Shown here: positions 44,135 through 53,496 of the stretch, piece by piece | Position numbering within the stretch: the stretch's first letter is position 1 | Layout of the letters: the number at the start of each line of letters is the position of its first letter | NCBI GenBank assembly: GCA_025363015.1 | Contig: JANYEQ010000135.1 | Span: 1 to 58,320 of the forward strand | Reading direction: 5' to 3' | Length of the DNA: 58,320 bases | From: Bacteroidota bacterium | Lineage (GTDB): Bacteria; Bacteroidota; Bacteroidia; B-17B0; Aurantibacillaceae | Made by a program: the position numbers and the translations under genes | Notes under the pieces: generated by a model | What the model saw: the letters and a program-made list of their open reading frames with translations, nothing else | Database searches by the model: none | Told to the model about the DNA's origin: nothing

Positions 44135-45649
44135 TTAAAATGCAGTTTGGTTTAAAATTTCTTCTACAATTTTTCTATCGTTACTAAGGCGAGGCACTTT
44201 GTATTGCCCCCCTAATTTATTATTTGCTTTTAACCAATTGTAAAAAGTACCTGTAGGCATTTTTTTTACGTGGGGTAAATGCAATACAAAATTATTATAA
44301 CGTTTGGCTTCATAATCGCTATTTTGTTTTTTTAAATGTTCGTCTAACGTTGCAATAAAAAATTCAAAATTATTAGGTTCGGTTTCAAACTCAATTAGCC
44401 ATTGGTGTGCCCCCGAATTATTTTGCATAAAAATTGGCGCTACTGTATAATCTTTTACTAAGGCGTGTGTTTTTTCGCAGGCTACGGCAATAGCAGTATC
44501 GGCATTATGTACCATTAACTCTTCGCCAAAGGCATTTATATGTTGTTTGGTACGCCCACTAATTTTAAAACGATAAGGGTTTGTACTTGTAAACTGAATC
44601 ACATCGCCCAATTGATAACGCCACAAACCTGCGTTAGTGCTAATAATAATAGCGTAATCGGTATTTGTTTTTACATTTTCTAAACTTATTATATTGCTAT
44701 AATCGTTCATTAACCAATGGCTTAGTTCAATAAATTCGTAAAAAATACCGTAATCTAACATGAGTAAAAGCTCGTCGCTTTTTAGTTGATCTTGTATGCC
44801 AAAGAAGCCTTCGCTGGCACTATATAATTGCAAAAAATTTACTTTATCGTTATTAAATAGTTTCACAAACTGTTCTTTATACGGCGCAAAGCTTACTCCA
44901 CCATGAAAGTAAACTTCTAGGTTTGGCCATACCTCTTTAATTGACTTTACATTTTTTTTCTCTAAAATGCGTTTTAATAATACCATCATCCAACTGGGTA
45001 CGCCTGCTAAACTTACTACGTTTTCGTTTACCATGGTTAGTGCCATTTTTTCTAATTTGCTTTCCCACTCATCCATCAGTGCTATGCTAACATCCGGGGC
45101 TCTAAAAAAATCGGCCCACAGGGGTAAATTTTGAATAATAATGGCACTTACATCACCATGATACGATTGGTGTTTGCCAAAAATATCCTCTTTAAAACTA
45201 CCTCCTAAGGCTAAATTTTTACCCGTAAACAATTGTGTTTCGGGGTTATTATAACAATGTAATGTTATCATATCGCGCCCAGCATTGTAATGGCAGCCAT
45301 CTAAGCTTTGATCGCTAACGGGTAAAAATTTACTTTTATCGGTAGTACCACTGCTTTTTGCAAACCATTTAATATCGCTGTGCCATAATAAATTTTGTTC
45401 GCCTCGGCGAGTACGTTCAATAAAGGGTTTTAAAGTTTCGTAATCGTTTAGTGGCACTTGATTTTTAAATTGAGTATAATTTTTTATAGACGAAAAATGA
45501 TATGTTTTGCCATACTCGGTGTTTTTCGCATCTTTTACCAAGTTTAATAGCCACTCGTTCTGCACATCAACGGGGTATTTAATAAATAACTCAATTTGGT
45601 GCATGCGTTTTTTCATTAACCAACTTGCTATAGAATTTAAAATGGGCAT
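44135..45649 (-). CDS. GH3-family acyl-adenylate-forming protein
   Basis: A 504-aa protein of the GH3 auxin-responsive family, ANL-type enzymes known in plants to join amino acids to acyl acids. WFAKSSGTTDKSKFLPVS (about residues 90-107) is the nucleotide-binding loop, LQLYSASEGFFGIQD the middle ATP motif, and LWRYQLGDVIQF the C-terminal hinge. PTGTFYNWLKANNKLGGQYKVPRL closes the chain. Bacteroidota GH3 proteins are widespread and their substrates are not known. Together with hemE it forms a possible two-gene unit. No signal peptide. Confidence 0.85.
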   Translation of the reverse strand: MPILNSIASWLMKKRMHQIELFIKYPVDVQNEWLLNLVKDAKNTEYGKTYHFSSIKNYTQFKNQVPLNDYETLKPFIERTRRGEQNLLWHSDIKWFAKSSGTTDKSKFLPVSDQSLDGCHYNAGRDMITLHCYNNPETQLFTGKNLALGGSFKEDIFGKHQSYHGDVSAIIIQNLPLWADFFRAPDVSIALMDEWESKLEKMALTMVNENVVSLAGVPSWMMVLLKRILEKKNVKSIKEVWPNLEVYFHGGVSFAPYKEQFVKLFNNDKVNFLQLYSASEGFFGIQDQLKSDELLLMLDYGIFYEFIELSHWLMNDYSNIISLENVKTNTDYAIIISTNAGLWRYQLGDVIQFTSTNPYRFKISGRTKQHINAFGEELMVHNADTAIAVACEKTHALVKDYTVAPIFMQNNSGAHQWLIEFETEPNNFEFFIATLDEHLKKQNSDYEAKRYNNFVLHLPHVKKMPTGTFYNWLKANNKLGGQYKVPRLSNDRKIVEEILNQTAF

Positions 45650-45831
45650 AAGGAAAATTAAAAATTTTAAATTAGAAATTAAAAATTGGTTTATTATTAA
45701 ACTTAAATTCTGATAGGCTATTAAGGACTATTGCTTTAGCACGTTTGAAGATGTTGTATTAGTTATTTATAAAGAAATTTTTTTAGTAAAAATAAATGAA
45801 GGTAGTTTTTATATTGTAGAAAAAAAATAGT

Positions 45832-46758
45832 TTATGCTCTTTTTAAAAGCTGTAAGGTTTTTTCTTCTTCCGAATTTTTTTCGGGTTTAAAATCGTATTC
45901 CCAACTTGCAAATTTTGGCAGGCTCATTAAAATACTTTCAACTCTACCATTGGTTTGTAAACCAAATTGTGTGCCTTTATCGTATACCAAATTAAATTCA
46001 ACATAACGCCCTCTGCGTAACAATTGCCATTGTTTATTTTTTTCGGTAAAGGGTTTGTGTTTGTTTTTTGCAATTAATTGGATATAAATAGGTGCAAAAC
46101 CTGTGCCTACGTCTTTCCAAAAATTAAAATTTTTTTCAAAGGTCATTTCGTCATCCGAGTTTAATCTATCAAAAAAAATACCACCAATGCCTCGGGTTTC
46201 GTTACGGTGTGGGATAAAAAAATAATCATCGGCCCATTTTTTAAATTTTGTGTAATAATTCGGGTTGTGTTTATCGCATACTTTTTTTAATTCGTTATGA
46301 AAAAATATTGCATCCTCTTCTACAATATAATGTGGTGTTAAATCTATACCTCCACCAAACCACTTCACGCCATTACTCATTTCAAAATAACGAATGTTCA
46401 TGTGAATAATTGGCACCATTGGGTTTTGTGGATGAATAACTATAGAAATACCAGTAGCGAAAAATTGAGGTAAACGCCCCATCTCATTCTTCCGATAAGG
46501 GGAAGAGGTTGTGGCAGTATGTTCTTTTTCTTTATATAAAAAATCGGGGGCGTCGCCACTTACGGCGCTAAATAACACTCCTCCTTTTTCAATAACACTT
46601 CCTTCGTTTATTATGCGTGTAATGCCACCGCCACCTTCTTTACGTTCCCACGTTTCGTTTGTAAAATTTTTTAAACCATCGGCTTTTTCTAAGGTGTTAC
46701 AAATTTGTATTTGTAAATTTTTTAACCAATCAGCAATACTTTCTTTTGTTATTTCCAT
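45832..46758 (-). CDS. hemF: Oxygen-dependent coproporphyrinogen III oxidase
   Basis: A 308-aa HemF that oxidatively decarboxylates coproporphyrinogen III to protoporphyrinogen IX using O2. Family motifs: WERKEGGGGITRIINEG, MVPIIHMNIRYFEM, WFGGGIDLTPHY, HRNETRGIGGIFFDR, and GRYVEFNLVYDKGTQFGLQTNGR. Full length. Its start overlaps the LysM receptor gene by 10 nt, so it is the third gene of a guaA-LysM-hemF operon. The oxygen requirement fits an aerobic organism. An oxygen-independent HemN is not in the window. Confidence 0.95.
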   Translation of the reverse strand: MEITKESIADWLKNLQIQICNTLEKADGLKNFTNETWERKEGGGGITRIINEGSVIEKGGVLFSAVSGDAPDFLYKEKEHTATTSSPYRKNEMGRLPQFFATGISIVIHPQNPMVPIIHMNIRYFEMSNGVKWFGGGIDLTPHYIVEEDAIFFHNELKKVCDKHNPNYYTKFKKWADDYFFIPHRNETRGIGGIFFDRLNSDDEMTFEKNFNFWKDVGTGFAPIYIQLIAKNKHKPFTEKNKQWQLLRRGRYVEFNLVYDKGTQFGLQTNGRVESILMSLPKFASWEYDFKPEKNSEEEKTLQLLKRA

Positions 46759-48446
46759 CCTGTTTTATACAATTGATAATTATTGTAATTAAAAATATAC
46801 ACTCCTCTGTTATCAAAACCTGTGGTAGCATCGGGACGGGTAAATTTAAAACGAGTATAATTGGTTTCGGCATTTAAATTATTAAGATTGTAAATAAAAT
46901 TTGGTCCTTTATCTTTTAAATTATTTAAATAGTATAATGCTATATCAAATCCAATAAAATAATAATCGCTAGGGTAGGTATTTTGTTGGGCTTTATAACT
47001 ATCAATTATTGAATTATAACTGGCAGTATTTACAATATTATATTGGTATGGAAATGTATAATGTAATTGATTTAAATATTCTTGATCAATATTATCCGTT
47101 ACAGTTGTGTTTTGCCAGCCACACAGAATAATATCTTTTTTATCAGCATAAACAGCTAATTGGGTTGTAAAATCGGCAATAAATACTTGGTTATTACTTA
47201 ACGAAACTACTATGTTTTTTACGCCACTTTTATAAGCTGCTTTAACACCTAATAAGCCTCGTGCCATGGTAACAGTATCTTTAACTGTTTTGCCTAATAG
47301 TTTTTGTTTTTCGTTATAATATTTTTTAAATGCTTTTACATATAAAACTTCCTTTACATCTTTTTCGTAAGGAGCCATTAAAATAATATTTGTGTTAGGG
47401 GTAATTAATGAATCAATACAATAATCGGCAAGGCTTTCTAACAATGTAAATTGCGATGGGTTTGTTTTTGAAGCATAAATATTATTATACAGCATTTTAT
47501 TTTGCTGAGTAATAGGTGAAATTATTGGAATGTTTAATTCTTTTGCTTTTTGCGAAATAACCTTAAATCCATTGGAATATAGGGGGCCAAAAACAAAATC
47601 TACTTGTTTGAAATTTGGGTTATTTACTATTTGTGTTAGCTTTAACGAGTCCTTATCATCAATATCATACAACTCAATATTTACTTCAAAATCTTTTGAT
47701 GTTAACGAATCTACACAGCGTTTGAAGCCTAAATAAAAATCTACCGCCAAGGCTGGTACTTGAGGAAAATTAACTTTATTTTTTACTAAATCGTTTAATT
47801 CTATATTTATAGTTTGATCTAATTTAAATGGTAGTATTAACGCTACCGTATAGTTTGTTTTTTTAGCTTTCATAATAGCGTTTGAAAAACTACTATCTAA
47901 TTTTGCCTCAATAGTTTTTATGTTTATTGGATTTTTATTATTTGCTTGTGCAGGTTTTGGGTCGATAGCAATGAGTTGCCCTTCTTTAATACTACTTGTA
48001 AAATTTGGATTTATTTGAGTAAGTTCTTTTTCGGTTTTATTGTATTTTTTTAAAATAGCATATAGAGTTTCTCCTTTAGCAACTTTATGGCAATAAAATT
48101 TTGTGGTATCAATAGTATTTGAATTAGAAAATGTATTTAAAATAGTAGCACTATTTACTGCAGCAACCGTAGGAGTTGAGCTTACGGTTTGTGATATAAA
48201 AGAAATTTTTATTTCTTGCCCAGTTTTAGTGCCTAATTTAGTTTCGGGGTTTAATTTATAAATTTCATCTAAACTAGTAGTATATAATTTTGTAAGAGAA
48301 TATAAACTTTGTCCTTTCTCTATCTTATGGATATAATATTTTTTGCCATTAATAGTTTGAATGGTATTTGATTTAGTTTGTGCAAATGAGTTGCTCGAAC
48401 TAATTATTAGCACTAAAAAAAATATGTAACAGCGAAAATTTAACAT
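46749..48446 (-). CDS. LysM-receptor fusion: two LysM domains plus periplasmic-binding fold
   Basis: A 565-aa exported protein with a signal peptide (about residues 1-22, ending SNSFA). Two LysM domains follow: YYIHKIEKGQSLYSLTKLY (about 33-77) and FYCHKVAKGETLYAILKKYN (about 117-160). The rest (about 195-565) looks like a type-1 periplasmic binding (LivK/ANF receptor) fold: VALILPFKLD, DFVFGPLYSNGFKVISQKA, IPIISPITQQNKM and YFIGFDIALYYL. LysM should hold it on peptidoglycan while the receptor half binds an unknown ligand. It lies 20 nt after guaA and overlaps hemF by 10 nt. No ABC transporter partner is adjacent. Confidence 0.82.
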   Translation of the reverse strand: MLNFRCYIFFLVLIISSSNSFAQTKSNTIQTINGKKYYIHKIEKGQSLYSLTKLYTTSLDEIYKLNPETKLGTKTGQEIKISFISQTVSSTPTVAAVNSATILNTFSNSNTIDTTKFYCHKVAKGETLYAILKKYNKTEKELTQINPNFTSSIKEGQLIAIDPKPAQANNKNPINIKTIEAKLDSSFSNAIMKAKKTNYTVALILPFKLDQTINIELNDLVKNKVNFPQVPALAVDFYLGFKRCVDSLTSKDFEVNIELYDIDDKDSLKLTQIVNNPNFKQVDFVFGPLYSNGFKVISQKAKELNIPIISPITQQNKMLYNNIYASKTNPSQFTLLESLADYCIDSLITPNTNIILMAPYEKDVKEVLYVKAFKKYYNEKQKLLGKTVKDTVTMARGLLGVKAAYKSGVKNIVVSLSNNQVFIADFTTQLAVYADKKDIILCGWQNTTVTDNIDQEYLNQLHYTFPYQYNIVNTASYNSIIDSYKAQQNTYPSDYYFIGFDIALYYLNNLKDKGPNFIYNLNNLNAETNYTRFKFTRPDATTGFDNRGVYIFNYNNYQLYKTGWK

Positions 48447-48466
48447 TTAAAATTTTTAATTTGAAT

Positions 48467-49999
48467 TTACTCCCACTCAATGGTAGCAGGTGGTTTAGAA
48501 CTTATATCGTAAACTACACGGTTTACACCTTTTACTTTATTAATAATATCGTTACTTATTTTTGCTAAAAATTCGTAGGGTAAATGGCACCAATCTGCTG
48601 TCATACCATCGGTACTGCTTACAGCGCGTAATGCAATTACATGTTCATAAGTGCGCTCATCGCCCATTACACCTACACTTTGTATGGGTAAAAATATTGC
48701 ACCTGCTTGCCACACATCATTATAAAGGTTATGTGATTTTAATCCATCAATAAAAATAGCATCTACTTCTTGTAAAATAGCTACTTTGTCTTCTGTAATG
48801 TCTCCTAAAATACGAATGGCTAAACCTGGTCCTGGAAAGGGATGACGGTTTAAAATGTTTACATCTAAGCCTAATTCCTTGCCTACTCTTCGCACTTCGT
48901 CTTTAAATAAACTGCGTAAAGGTTCTACAATTTTTAATTTCATATAATCTGGCAAGCCACCAACATTATGGTGCGACTTGATAGTGGCTGATGGACCATT
49001 AACGGAAATACTCTCAATAACATCAGGATAAATGGTGCCTTGCGCTAGCCATTTCGCATCGGTAATTAATTTACTTTCTTCGTCAAATACATCAATAAAG
49101 GCTTTGCCAATGGCTTTGCGCTTTTTTTCTGGGTCGGTAACTTTATCTAATGCAGTATAAAATATTTTTTTTGCGTTAACACCTTTTACATTTAAGCCCA
49201 TGTGTTTGTATGATGATAACACATTTTCAAATTCGTTTTTACGCAATAAACCATTATCAACAAAAATACAATGTAAGTTTTTGCCAATGGCTTTATGTAA
49301 CAACATGGCCGCTACACTGCTATCTACACCACCGCTTAATCCTAAAATTACTTTATCGTTACCAATTGTGCTTTTTAGTGATGTAATAGTCGTATCTACA
49401 AAAGCTGTAGGAGTCCAATCGCCTTTGCATTTACAAATATCAAACACAAAGTTTTTTAGTAATTGAGCGCCTTCAGTAGAGTGGTAAACTTCGGGATGAA
49501 ACTGTATGCCATAAGTAGTTTCGTTATCAACAGCAAAAGCTGCTACTTTCACATCATGTGTACTTGCAATAATTTTAAAATTTGCTGGAGCAGTTAAAAT
49601 AGTATCGGCGTGGCTCATCCACACTTGCGAGTTTTTTGATATATTTTTTAAAAGAATATTTTCACTATCAACAACATTTAAATTAGCTCTACCGTACTCT
49701 CTGGTATTAGATTTCCCAACTTCTCCACCATAAAAATGGGCTAAAAATTGCGCGCCATAACACACGCCTAACAAGGGTAATTTGCCTTTTATGGCTTCCA
49801 AATTAGGCTTTGGTGGGGTTTCTTCTCTTACAGAGTGGGGGCTTCCGCTTAAAATAACCCCCATAATATTGGGAGTAATTTGTGGTATTTTAGTGTAGGG
49901 ATGGATTTCGCAATACACATTTAACTCCCTTAAACGGCGGGCAATTAGCTGAGTGTATTGAGAACCAAAATCGAGAATTAAAATTTGTTGTTGTGACAT
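48467..49999 (-). CDS. guaA: GMP synthase (glutamine-hydrolysing)
   Basis: A 510-aa bifunctional enzyme converting XMP to GMP. The N-terminal class-I amidotransferase has [22 protein letters not shown] with the nucleophile Cys, and QFHPEVYHS with the catalytic His. The ATP-pyrophosphatase domain has [13 protein letters not shown] and the C-terminal dimer domain ends KPPATIEWE. Full length and unusually well conserved. It begins a three-gene unit with the LysM receptor and hemF, divergent from tRNA-Pro. Confidence 0.97.
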   Translation of the reverse strand: MSQQQILILDFGSQYTQLIARRLRELNVYCEIHPYTKIPQITPNIMGVILSGSPHSVREETPPKPNLEAIKGKLPLLGVCYGAQFLAHFYGGEVGKSNTREYGRANLNVVDSENILLKNISKNSQVWMSHADTILTAPANFKIIASTHDVKVAAFAVDNETTYGIQFHPEVYHSTEGAQLLKNFVFDICKCKGDWTPTAFVDTTITSLKSTIGNDKVILGLSGGVDSSVAAMLLHKAIGKNLHCIFVDNGLLRKNEFENVLSSYKHMGLNVKGVNAKKIFYTALDKVTDPEKKRKAIGKAFIDVFDEESKLITDAKWLAQGTIYPDVIESISVNGPSATIKSHHNVGGLPDYMKLKIVEPLRSLFKDEVRRVGKELGLDVNILNRHPFPGPGLAIRILGDITEDKVAILQEVDAIFIDGLKSHNLYNDVWQAGAIFLPIQSVGVMGDERTYEHVIALRAVSSTDGMTADWCHLPYEFLAKISNDIINKVKGVNRVVYDISSKPPATIEWE

Positions 50000-50053
50000 A
50001 AATTCGTCTAATTTAGTGTTTTATGACAAGGTGTAAAAACAAAAAAATATATT

Positions 50054-50083
50054 TTTGTTTTTTTAAATAATAGTGTATATTTG
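50054..50083 (+). promoter_or_regulatory. Promoter of tRNA-Pro
   Basis: TTTG (50054-50057) and TATATTTG (50076-50083, fits TAnnTTTG) are 18 nt apart, 20 nt before the mature tRNA 5' end. This is the best-formed Bacteroidota-type promoter in the window. Confidence 0.65.
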
Positions 50084-50103
50084 CCATCTCAAATTTTGAG
50101 TTT

Positions 50104-50177
50104 CGGGGCGTAGCGTAGTCCGGTATCGCGCCACGTTTGGGACGTGGAGGCCGTCAGTTCGAATCTGGCCGCCCCGA
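50104..50177 (+). tRNA. tRNA-Pro(TGG)
   Basis: A 74-nt cloverleaf. The acceptor stem CGGGGCG (50104-50110) pairs perfectly with CGCCCCG (50170-50176), discriminator A at 50177. The anticodon stem CCACG/CGTGG encloses the loop TTTGGGA, giving anticodon TGG with G37, as expected for proline. The T arm is GTCAG-TTCGAAT-CTGGC with one G-T pair. CCA is not encoded. It sits alone with its own promoter and terminator between guaA and nadC; no integrase is nearby. Confidence 0.96.
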
Positions 50178-50184
50178 CTTAAGT

Positions 50185-50214
50185 AAAGCCTTGTAGAAAT
50201 ACAGGGCTTTTTTT
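50185..50214 (+). terminator. Rho-independent terminator of tRNA-Pro
   Basis: Stem AAAGCCTTG (50185-50193) pairs with CAGGGCTTT (50202-50210) including one G-T pair, with an 8-nt loop and a run of seven T (50208-50214). It starts 8 nt after the tRNA. Confidence 0.9.
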
Positions 50215-50250
50215 GTTTTAATAAGAGTAATTTTGTTTAATTATTTGGCG

Positions 50251-51117
50251 TTATATGGCTTTTAAACTTAAATCTAAACTTTTAATGTGGTGTGTTAATG
50301 CACCAACCGAAATAAAATTAACACCACATTTGGCATAATTGCCAATATTTTTTTCGGTAATGCCTCCTGACGATTCTACTGCAAATTTGCCGTTAATTAA
50401 TTTAACTGCCTGTAAGGTTTGTGCTGGCGAATAATTATCTAGCATAATGCGTTGTACTTTGCCATGCGCAATTACTTGTTTAACATCGTCTATTGTTCGT
50501 GTTTCAACCTCTATTGGTAATTTTAATTTATTAGTTTTTAAATAATTATTTGCAGCGTCAATGGCTTTAATAATTCCACCAGCAAAATCAATATGATTAT
50601 CCTTTATTAAAATCATATCAAATAAACCATAACGGTGATTAGCACCGCCACCTATTACCACTGCCCATTTTTCAAAAAAACGAAAGCCAGGTGTTGTTTT
50701 ACGAGTATCAACTACTTTTGCACTTGTACCTTTGCATAAGCTTTGTAAATAGTGAGTTTTAGTAGCAATACCACTCATACGTTGCATAATGTTTAGCACC
50801 AAACGTTCAGCAGTTAACAGTTTTTGGGTATTGCCTTCAACATAAAAAGCAATATCGCCTTTTTTTACTTTTTGCCCATCTTTTAATAAAGTAGTTACTT
50901 TTATTTTTTTATCAATAAGATAAAAAATTTTTTGTGCGGCCGCAATTCCTGCAATAATTCCATCTTCTTTTACCAACAAGTGCATTTTGCCTTTATGTGT
51001 TTTTGGAATAGTTGAAAGTGCTGTATGGTCGCCGTTACCAATATCTTCGACTAAAGCGGCTAAAACAAAAGCATTAAAATTAAAATGGTTTTTGTGAAGT
51101 TTAATAAAATCAATCAT
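50251..51117 (-). CDS. nadC: Nicotinate-nucleotide pyrophosphorylase (carboxylating)
   Basis: A 288-aa quinolinate phosphoribosyltransferase making nicotinate mononucleotide from quinolinate and PRPP. EDIGNGDHTALSTIP, RMSGIATKTHYL, DTRKTTPGFRFFEKWAVVIGG, HRYGLFDMILIKDNHI, IEVETRTIDDV and the C-terminal SSGGITEKNIGNYAKCGVNFISVGALTH are all present. Full length. Its start overlaps the DUF4783 gene by 8 nt. nadD is also encoded in this window; nadA and nadB are not seen. Confidence 0.95.
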   Translation of the reverse strand: MIDFIKLHKNHFNFNAFVLAALVEDIGNGDHTALSTIPKTHKGKMHLLVKEDGIIAGIAAAQKIFYLIDKKIKVTTLLKDGQKVKKGDIAFYVEGNTQKLLTAERLVLNIMQRMSGIATKTHYLQSLCKGTSAKVVDTRKTTPGFRFFEKWAVVIGGGANHRYGLFDMILIKDNHIDFAGGIIKAIDAANNYLKTNKLKLPIEVETRTIDDVKQVIAHGKVQRIMLDNYSPAQTLQAVKLINGKFAVESSGGITEKNIGNYAKCGVNFISVGALTHHIKSLDLSLKAI

Positions 51118-51484
51118 TATCGGTTTCTATTCTAAATTGAGTAATCAAATTTCTACGCACTAAAATAGCTACTTTAAATTTTCCATTTGTAGTTTCTAAA
51201 TTCCCAGTAATATATTGTGTAGTATTATTTATTATACTTGTGTGTGTTGACGTAAAGGCTTTGCCAGAATGTTTTTCAAAAAAATATTTAATATTTGCTT
51301 CGGCTTGTTGTTTACTCAGCACATCTTCTTGATTAATAATTTTTACAGATACTTTTTCGTCAAAATATTTTACCAATTCAGTGGTTTTACTTTGTTTGAT
51401 GGCAATAATGATATCGTCTGTCACATCGCCTGCAGAAAAAAGGAAACCAAAAAGAAAAAAAAATATTTTTATTGTAAGTTGCAT
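51110..51484 (-). CDS. Exported DUF4783 protein
   Basis: A 124-aa protein with a hydrophobic signal sequence (about residues 1-19), then a small alpha/beta domain: DIIIAIKQSKTTELVKYFDEKVSVKI, EANIKYFFEKH and GKFKVAILVRRNLITQFRIE, the DUF4783 pattern found in Bacteroidota, an NTF2-like fold. The ATG at 51484 is chosen; a TTG 9 nt upstream is not needed. A TAACTTTG motif ends 6 nt before the start. It is cotranscribed with nadC (8-nt overlap), a pairing I cannot explain by function. Confidence 0.78.
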   Translation of the reverse strand: MQLTIKIFFFLFGFLFSAGDVTDDIIIAIKQSKTTELVKYFDEKVSVKIINQEDVLSKQQAEANIKYFFEKHSGKAFTSTHTSIINNTTQYITGNLETTNGKFKVAILVRRNLITQFRIETDND

Positions 51485-51490
51485 GTAATA

Positions 51491-51498
51491 CAAAGTTA
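51491..51498 (-). promoter_or_regulatory. Promoter -7-like motif TAACTTTG for DUF4783-nadC
   Basis: On the minus strand TAACTTTG fits TAnnTTTG and ends 6 nt before the ATG at 51484, predicting a leaderless or near-leaderless message. No -33 TTG at normal spacing. It lies in the 37-bp divergent gap to rlmH. Confidence 0.4.
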
Positions 51499-51521
51499 AT
51501 TATTTTTTGCAATTTTATACT

Positions 51522-51995
51522 GTGAAAATTTTACTTATTCAAATAGATAAAACGCAGGATAGTTACTTAATCGAAGGTATTGATATTTACACAAAACGTT
51601 TAAAAAACTATATTACCTGTGATATTGTTACAATAAGTGTGCCAAAAAACATTAGGCAACGCACTTTTAACGAGCAAAAAGTAGAGGAGGGGAAGCTTAT
51701 TTTTTTACAAATTTTGGCAGATGACTATTTAATTTTATTAGATGAGAATGGCATTGAGTTTAGTTCCGAAAAATTTTCTAAATTTATTTCACAAAAACAA
51801 AATGCGTCAATAAAACGTATTGTGTTTATTATTGGCGGACCATTTGGTTTTTCTGAAGAAATTTATAAACGCGCTAATTATAAAATTGCTTTATCGCAAT
51901 TAACGTTTTCGCATCAAATGGTACGTTTGTTTTTTTTAGAGCAATTGTACAGAGCGTTTACTATTTTAAAAGGCGAAAAATACCATCATATTTAA
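51522..51995 (+). CDS. rlmH: 23S rRNA pseudouridine-1915 N3-methyltransferase
   Basis: A 157-aa SPOUT methyltransferase, exactly the usual RlmH length. DDYLILLDENGIEFSSEKFSKFI is the middle of the fold, IVFIIGGPFGFSEEIYKRA the SAM-binding knot, and LSQLTFSHQMVRLFFLEQLYRAF the signature end, closing with GEKYHHI. The start is the GTG at 51522 (MKILLIQIDKTQ), which matches family N-termini; an earlier TTG at 51507 would add five residues. It methylates Psi1915 in the 23S rRNA. Divergent from DUF4783-nadC across 37 bp. Confidence 0.94.
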   Translation: MKILLIQIDKTQDSYLIEGIDIYTKRLKNYITCDIVTISVPKNIRQRTFNEQKVEEGKLIFLQILADDYLILLDENGIEFSSEKFSKFISQKQNASIKRIVFIIGGPFGFSEEIYKRANYKIALSQLTFSHQMVRLFFLEQLYRAFTILKGEKYHHI

Positions 51996-52111
51996 CGCTT
52001 TTTTAAGTACAAAAAATTATGAGCTTAAATAATAAAAAAACTATTACTATCCTTTACTCTATAGGATTAATATTTTAAATATAATTTAAGTCTTTAACAC
52101 TAATTTATTTT

Positions 52112-52119
52112 TAACTTTG
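52112..52119 (+). promoter_or_regulatory. Promoter -7-like motif TAACTTTG before the 52128 glycosyltransferase
   Basis: TAACTTTG fits TAnnTTTG and ends 8 nt before the ATG, again implying a very short leader. No obvious -33 TTG. Confidence 0.4.
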
Positions 52120-52127
52120 GGTATTAT

Positions 52128-53435
52128 ATGCAAAAAATTTTAATACTCACTTACTATTGGCCACCAAGTGGTGGTGCTGGTGTACAACGTTGGCTTAAGT
52201 TTGTAAAATATTTACAAAATTTTGGTTATCAGCCCATTGTTTACACAGCTCTTAATGGCGAAATGCCCGTAATTGATACGAGTTTGCAAACTGATGTTCC
52301 AGATAATATTACCGTTTTAAAAACGCCAATATGGGAACCTTATAGTATTTATAAAAAATTTATTGGACGCAAAAAAGACGATAAAATAAATGCTTCGTTT
52401 TTAAACGAAACTAAAAAAACAGGTTTTACACAAAAAATTAGCGTATGGATACGCGGAAATTTTTTTATACCTGATGCCCGAAAATACTGGATAAAACCAA
52501 GTGTAAAGTATTTAGATGAATATCTTAAAAATAACACTATTAACTATATTATTAGTAGTGGCCCTCCCCACAGTATGCATTTAATTGCTTTAGGATTGAA
52601 AAAGCACCATCCAACTATAAAATGGATTGCTGATTTTAGAGATCCTTGGACAAACATTGATTTTTACGAACAATTAATGCTAAGCAAATGGGCCAATAAA
52701 AAACATCACCAACAGCAATTAAATGTAATATCACAGGCTAATTGTGTTTTAAGTGTGGGGCAAACAATGAGCGATGAGTTTTTAGAATTTTATAAAAACT
52801 CAGGAGGTAAAGACGAAAATAAATTTAAAGTAATAACCAATGGCTTTGATAATGAAGATATTAAAAGCAATACTGTAATTAAAGACGAAAAATTTAGTAT
52901 TGCTCATATTGGCACTTTGGTTAAAGATCGTAATCCACAAGTACTTTGGAAGGTGTTAAGTAAACTGATTAAAGAAAACCCAAGTCTTGAAAAACAATTA
53001 CAAATAAAATTAGTTGGCAAAATAGATATATATGTAAAAGAGCAAATAGAAGTGTTTGGTTTAAGTAAATATGTGCACAAAATAGATTATTTGCCACACA
53101 ACGATGTAATTAGCGAGCAACAGAAAAGTAAAATTTTATTATTATTAGTAAACAATACCAAAAATGCAAAAGGTATTTTAACAGGTAAATTTTTTGAATA
53201 TATGTTAGCCAATGTGCCTGTTTTAGCAATTGGCCCACATGATGGTGATTTGGCAAAAATAATGTATCAAACCCAAGTGGGTTTAATTAGTGATTTTGAA
53301 GATGAAATTAACTTAAAAAAAAATATTCTAAGCGTATTTAATAATCAAACAATAAATAGAAACGAAACCGAAATAGCTAAGTATAGCCGTAAAAATTTAA
53401 CCCAACAACTAGCTTACATTTTAAACACTCTTTAA
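52128..53435 (+). CDS. GT4-type glycosyltransferase
   Basis: A 435-aa GT-B enzyme. ILTYYWPPSGGAGVQRWLKFVKYL is the typical N-terminal loop of sugar transferases in Bacteroidota capsule and LPS clusters; YIISSGPPHSMHLIALGLKK and WIADFRDPWTNIDFYE are further conserved segments; FSIAHIGTLVKDRNPQVLWKVL and LTGKFFEYMLANVPVLAIGPHDGDLAKIM form the donor site, with the ExxG-like Glu in KFFEYM. It is not in a polysaccharide cluster, being alone between rlmH and purB. Sugar and acceptor unknown. Confidence 0.84.
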   Translation: MQKILILTYYWPPSGGAGVQRWLKFVKYLQNFGYQPIVYTALNGEMPVIDTSLQTDVPDNITVLKTPIWEPYSIYKKFIGRKKDDKINASFLNETKKTGFTQKISVWIRGNFFIPDARKYWIKPSVKYLDEYLKNNTINYIISSGPPHSMHLIALGLKKHHPTIKWIADFRDPWTNIDFYEQLMLSKWANKKHHQQQLNVISQANCVLSVGQTMSDEFLEFYKNSGGKDENKFKVITNGFDNEDIKSNTVIKDEKFSIAHIGTLVKDRNPQVLWKVLSKLIKENPSLEKQLQIKLVGKIDIYVKEQIEVFGLSKYVHKIDYLPHNDVISEQQKSKILLLLVNNTKNAKGILTGKFFEYMLANVPVLAIGPHDGDLAKIMYQTQVGLISDFEDEINLKKNILSVFNNQTINRNETEIAKYSRKNLTQQLAYILNTL

Positions 53436-53496
53436 GAGGTTTTAAAGGTTTATTTATAATAAATTAAATGTGTAAATTTACTTTTTAATACTTTAT

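Noticed and set aside
45650-45831. AT-rich 182-bp gap with AAATTAAAAATTTTAA-like repeats as a replication origin
   Set aside because: No DnaA-box cluster or origin-type genes; such low-complexity AT stretches are common in this genome.
50104-50177. tRNA-Pro as an integration site of a mobile element
   Set aside because: No integrase and no direct repeat of the tRNA 3' end was found in the flanks.
51507-51521. TTG start of rlmH at 51507
   Set aside because: The GTG at 51522 gives the exact family N-terminus and length.
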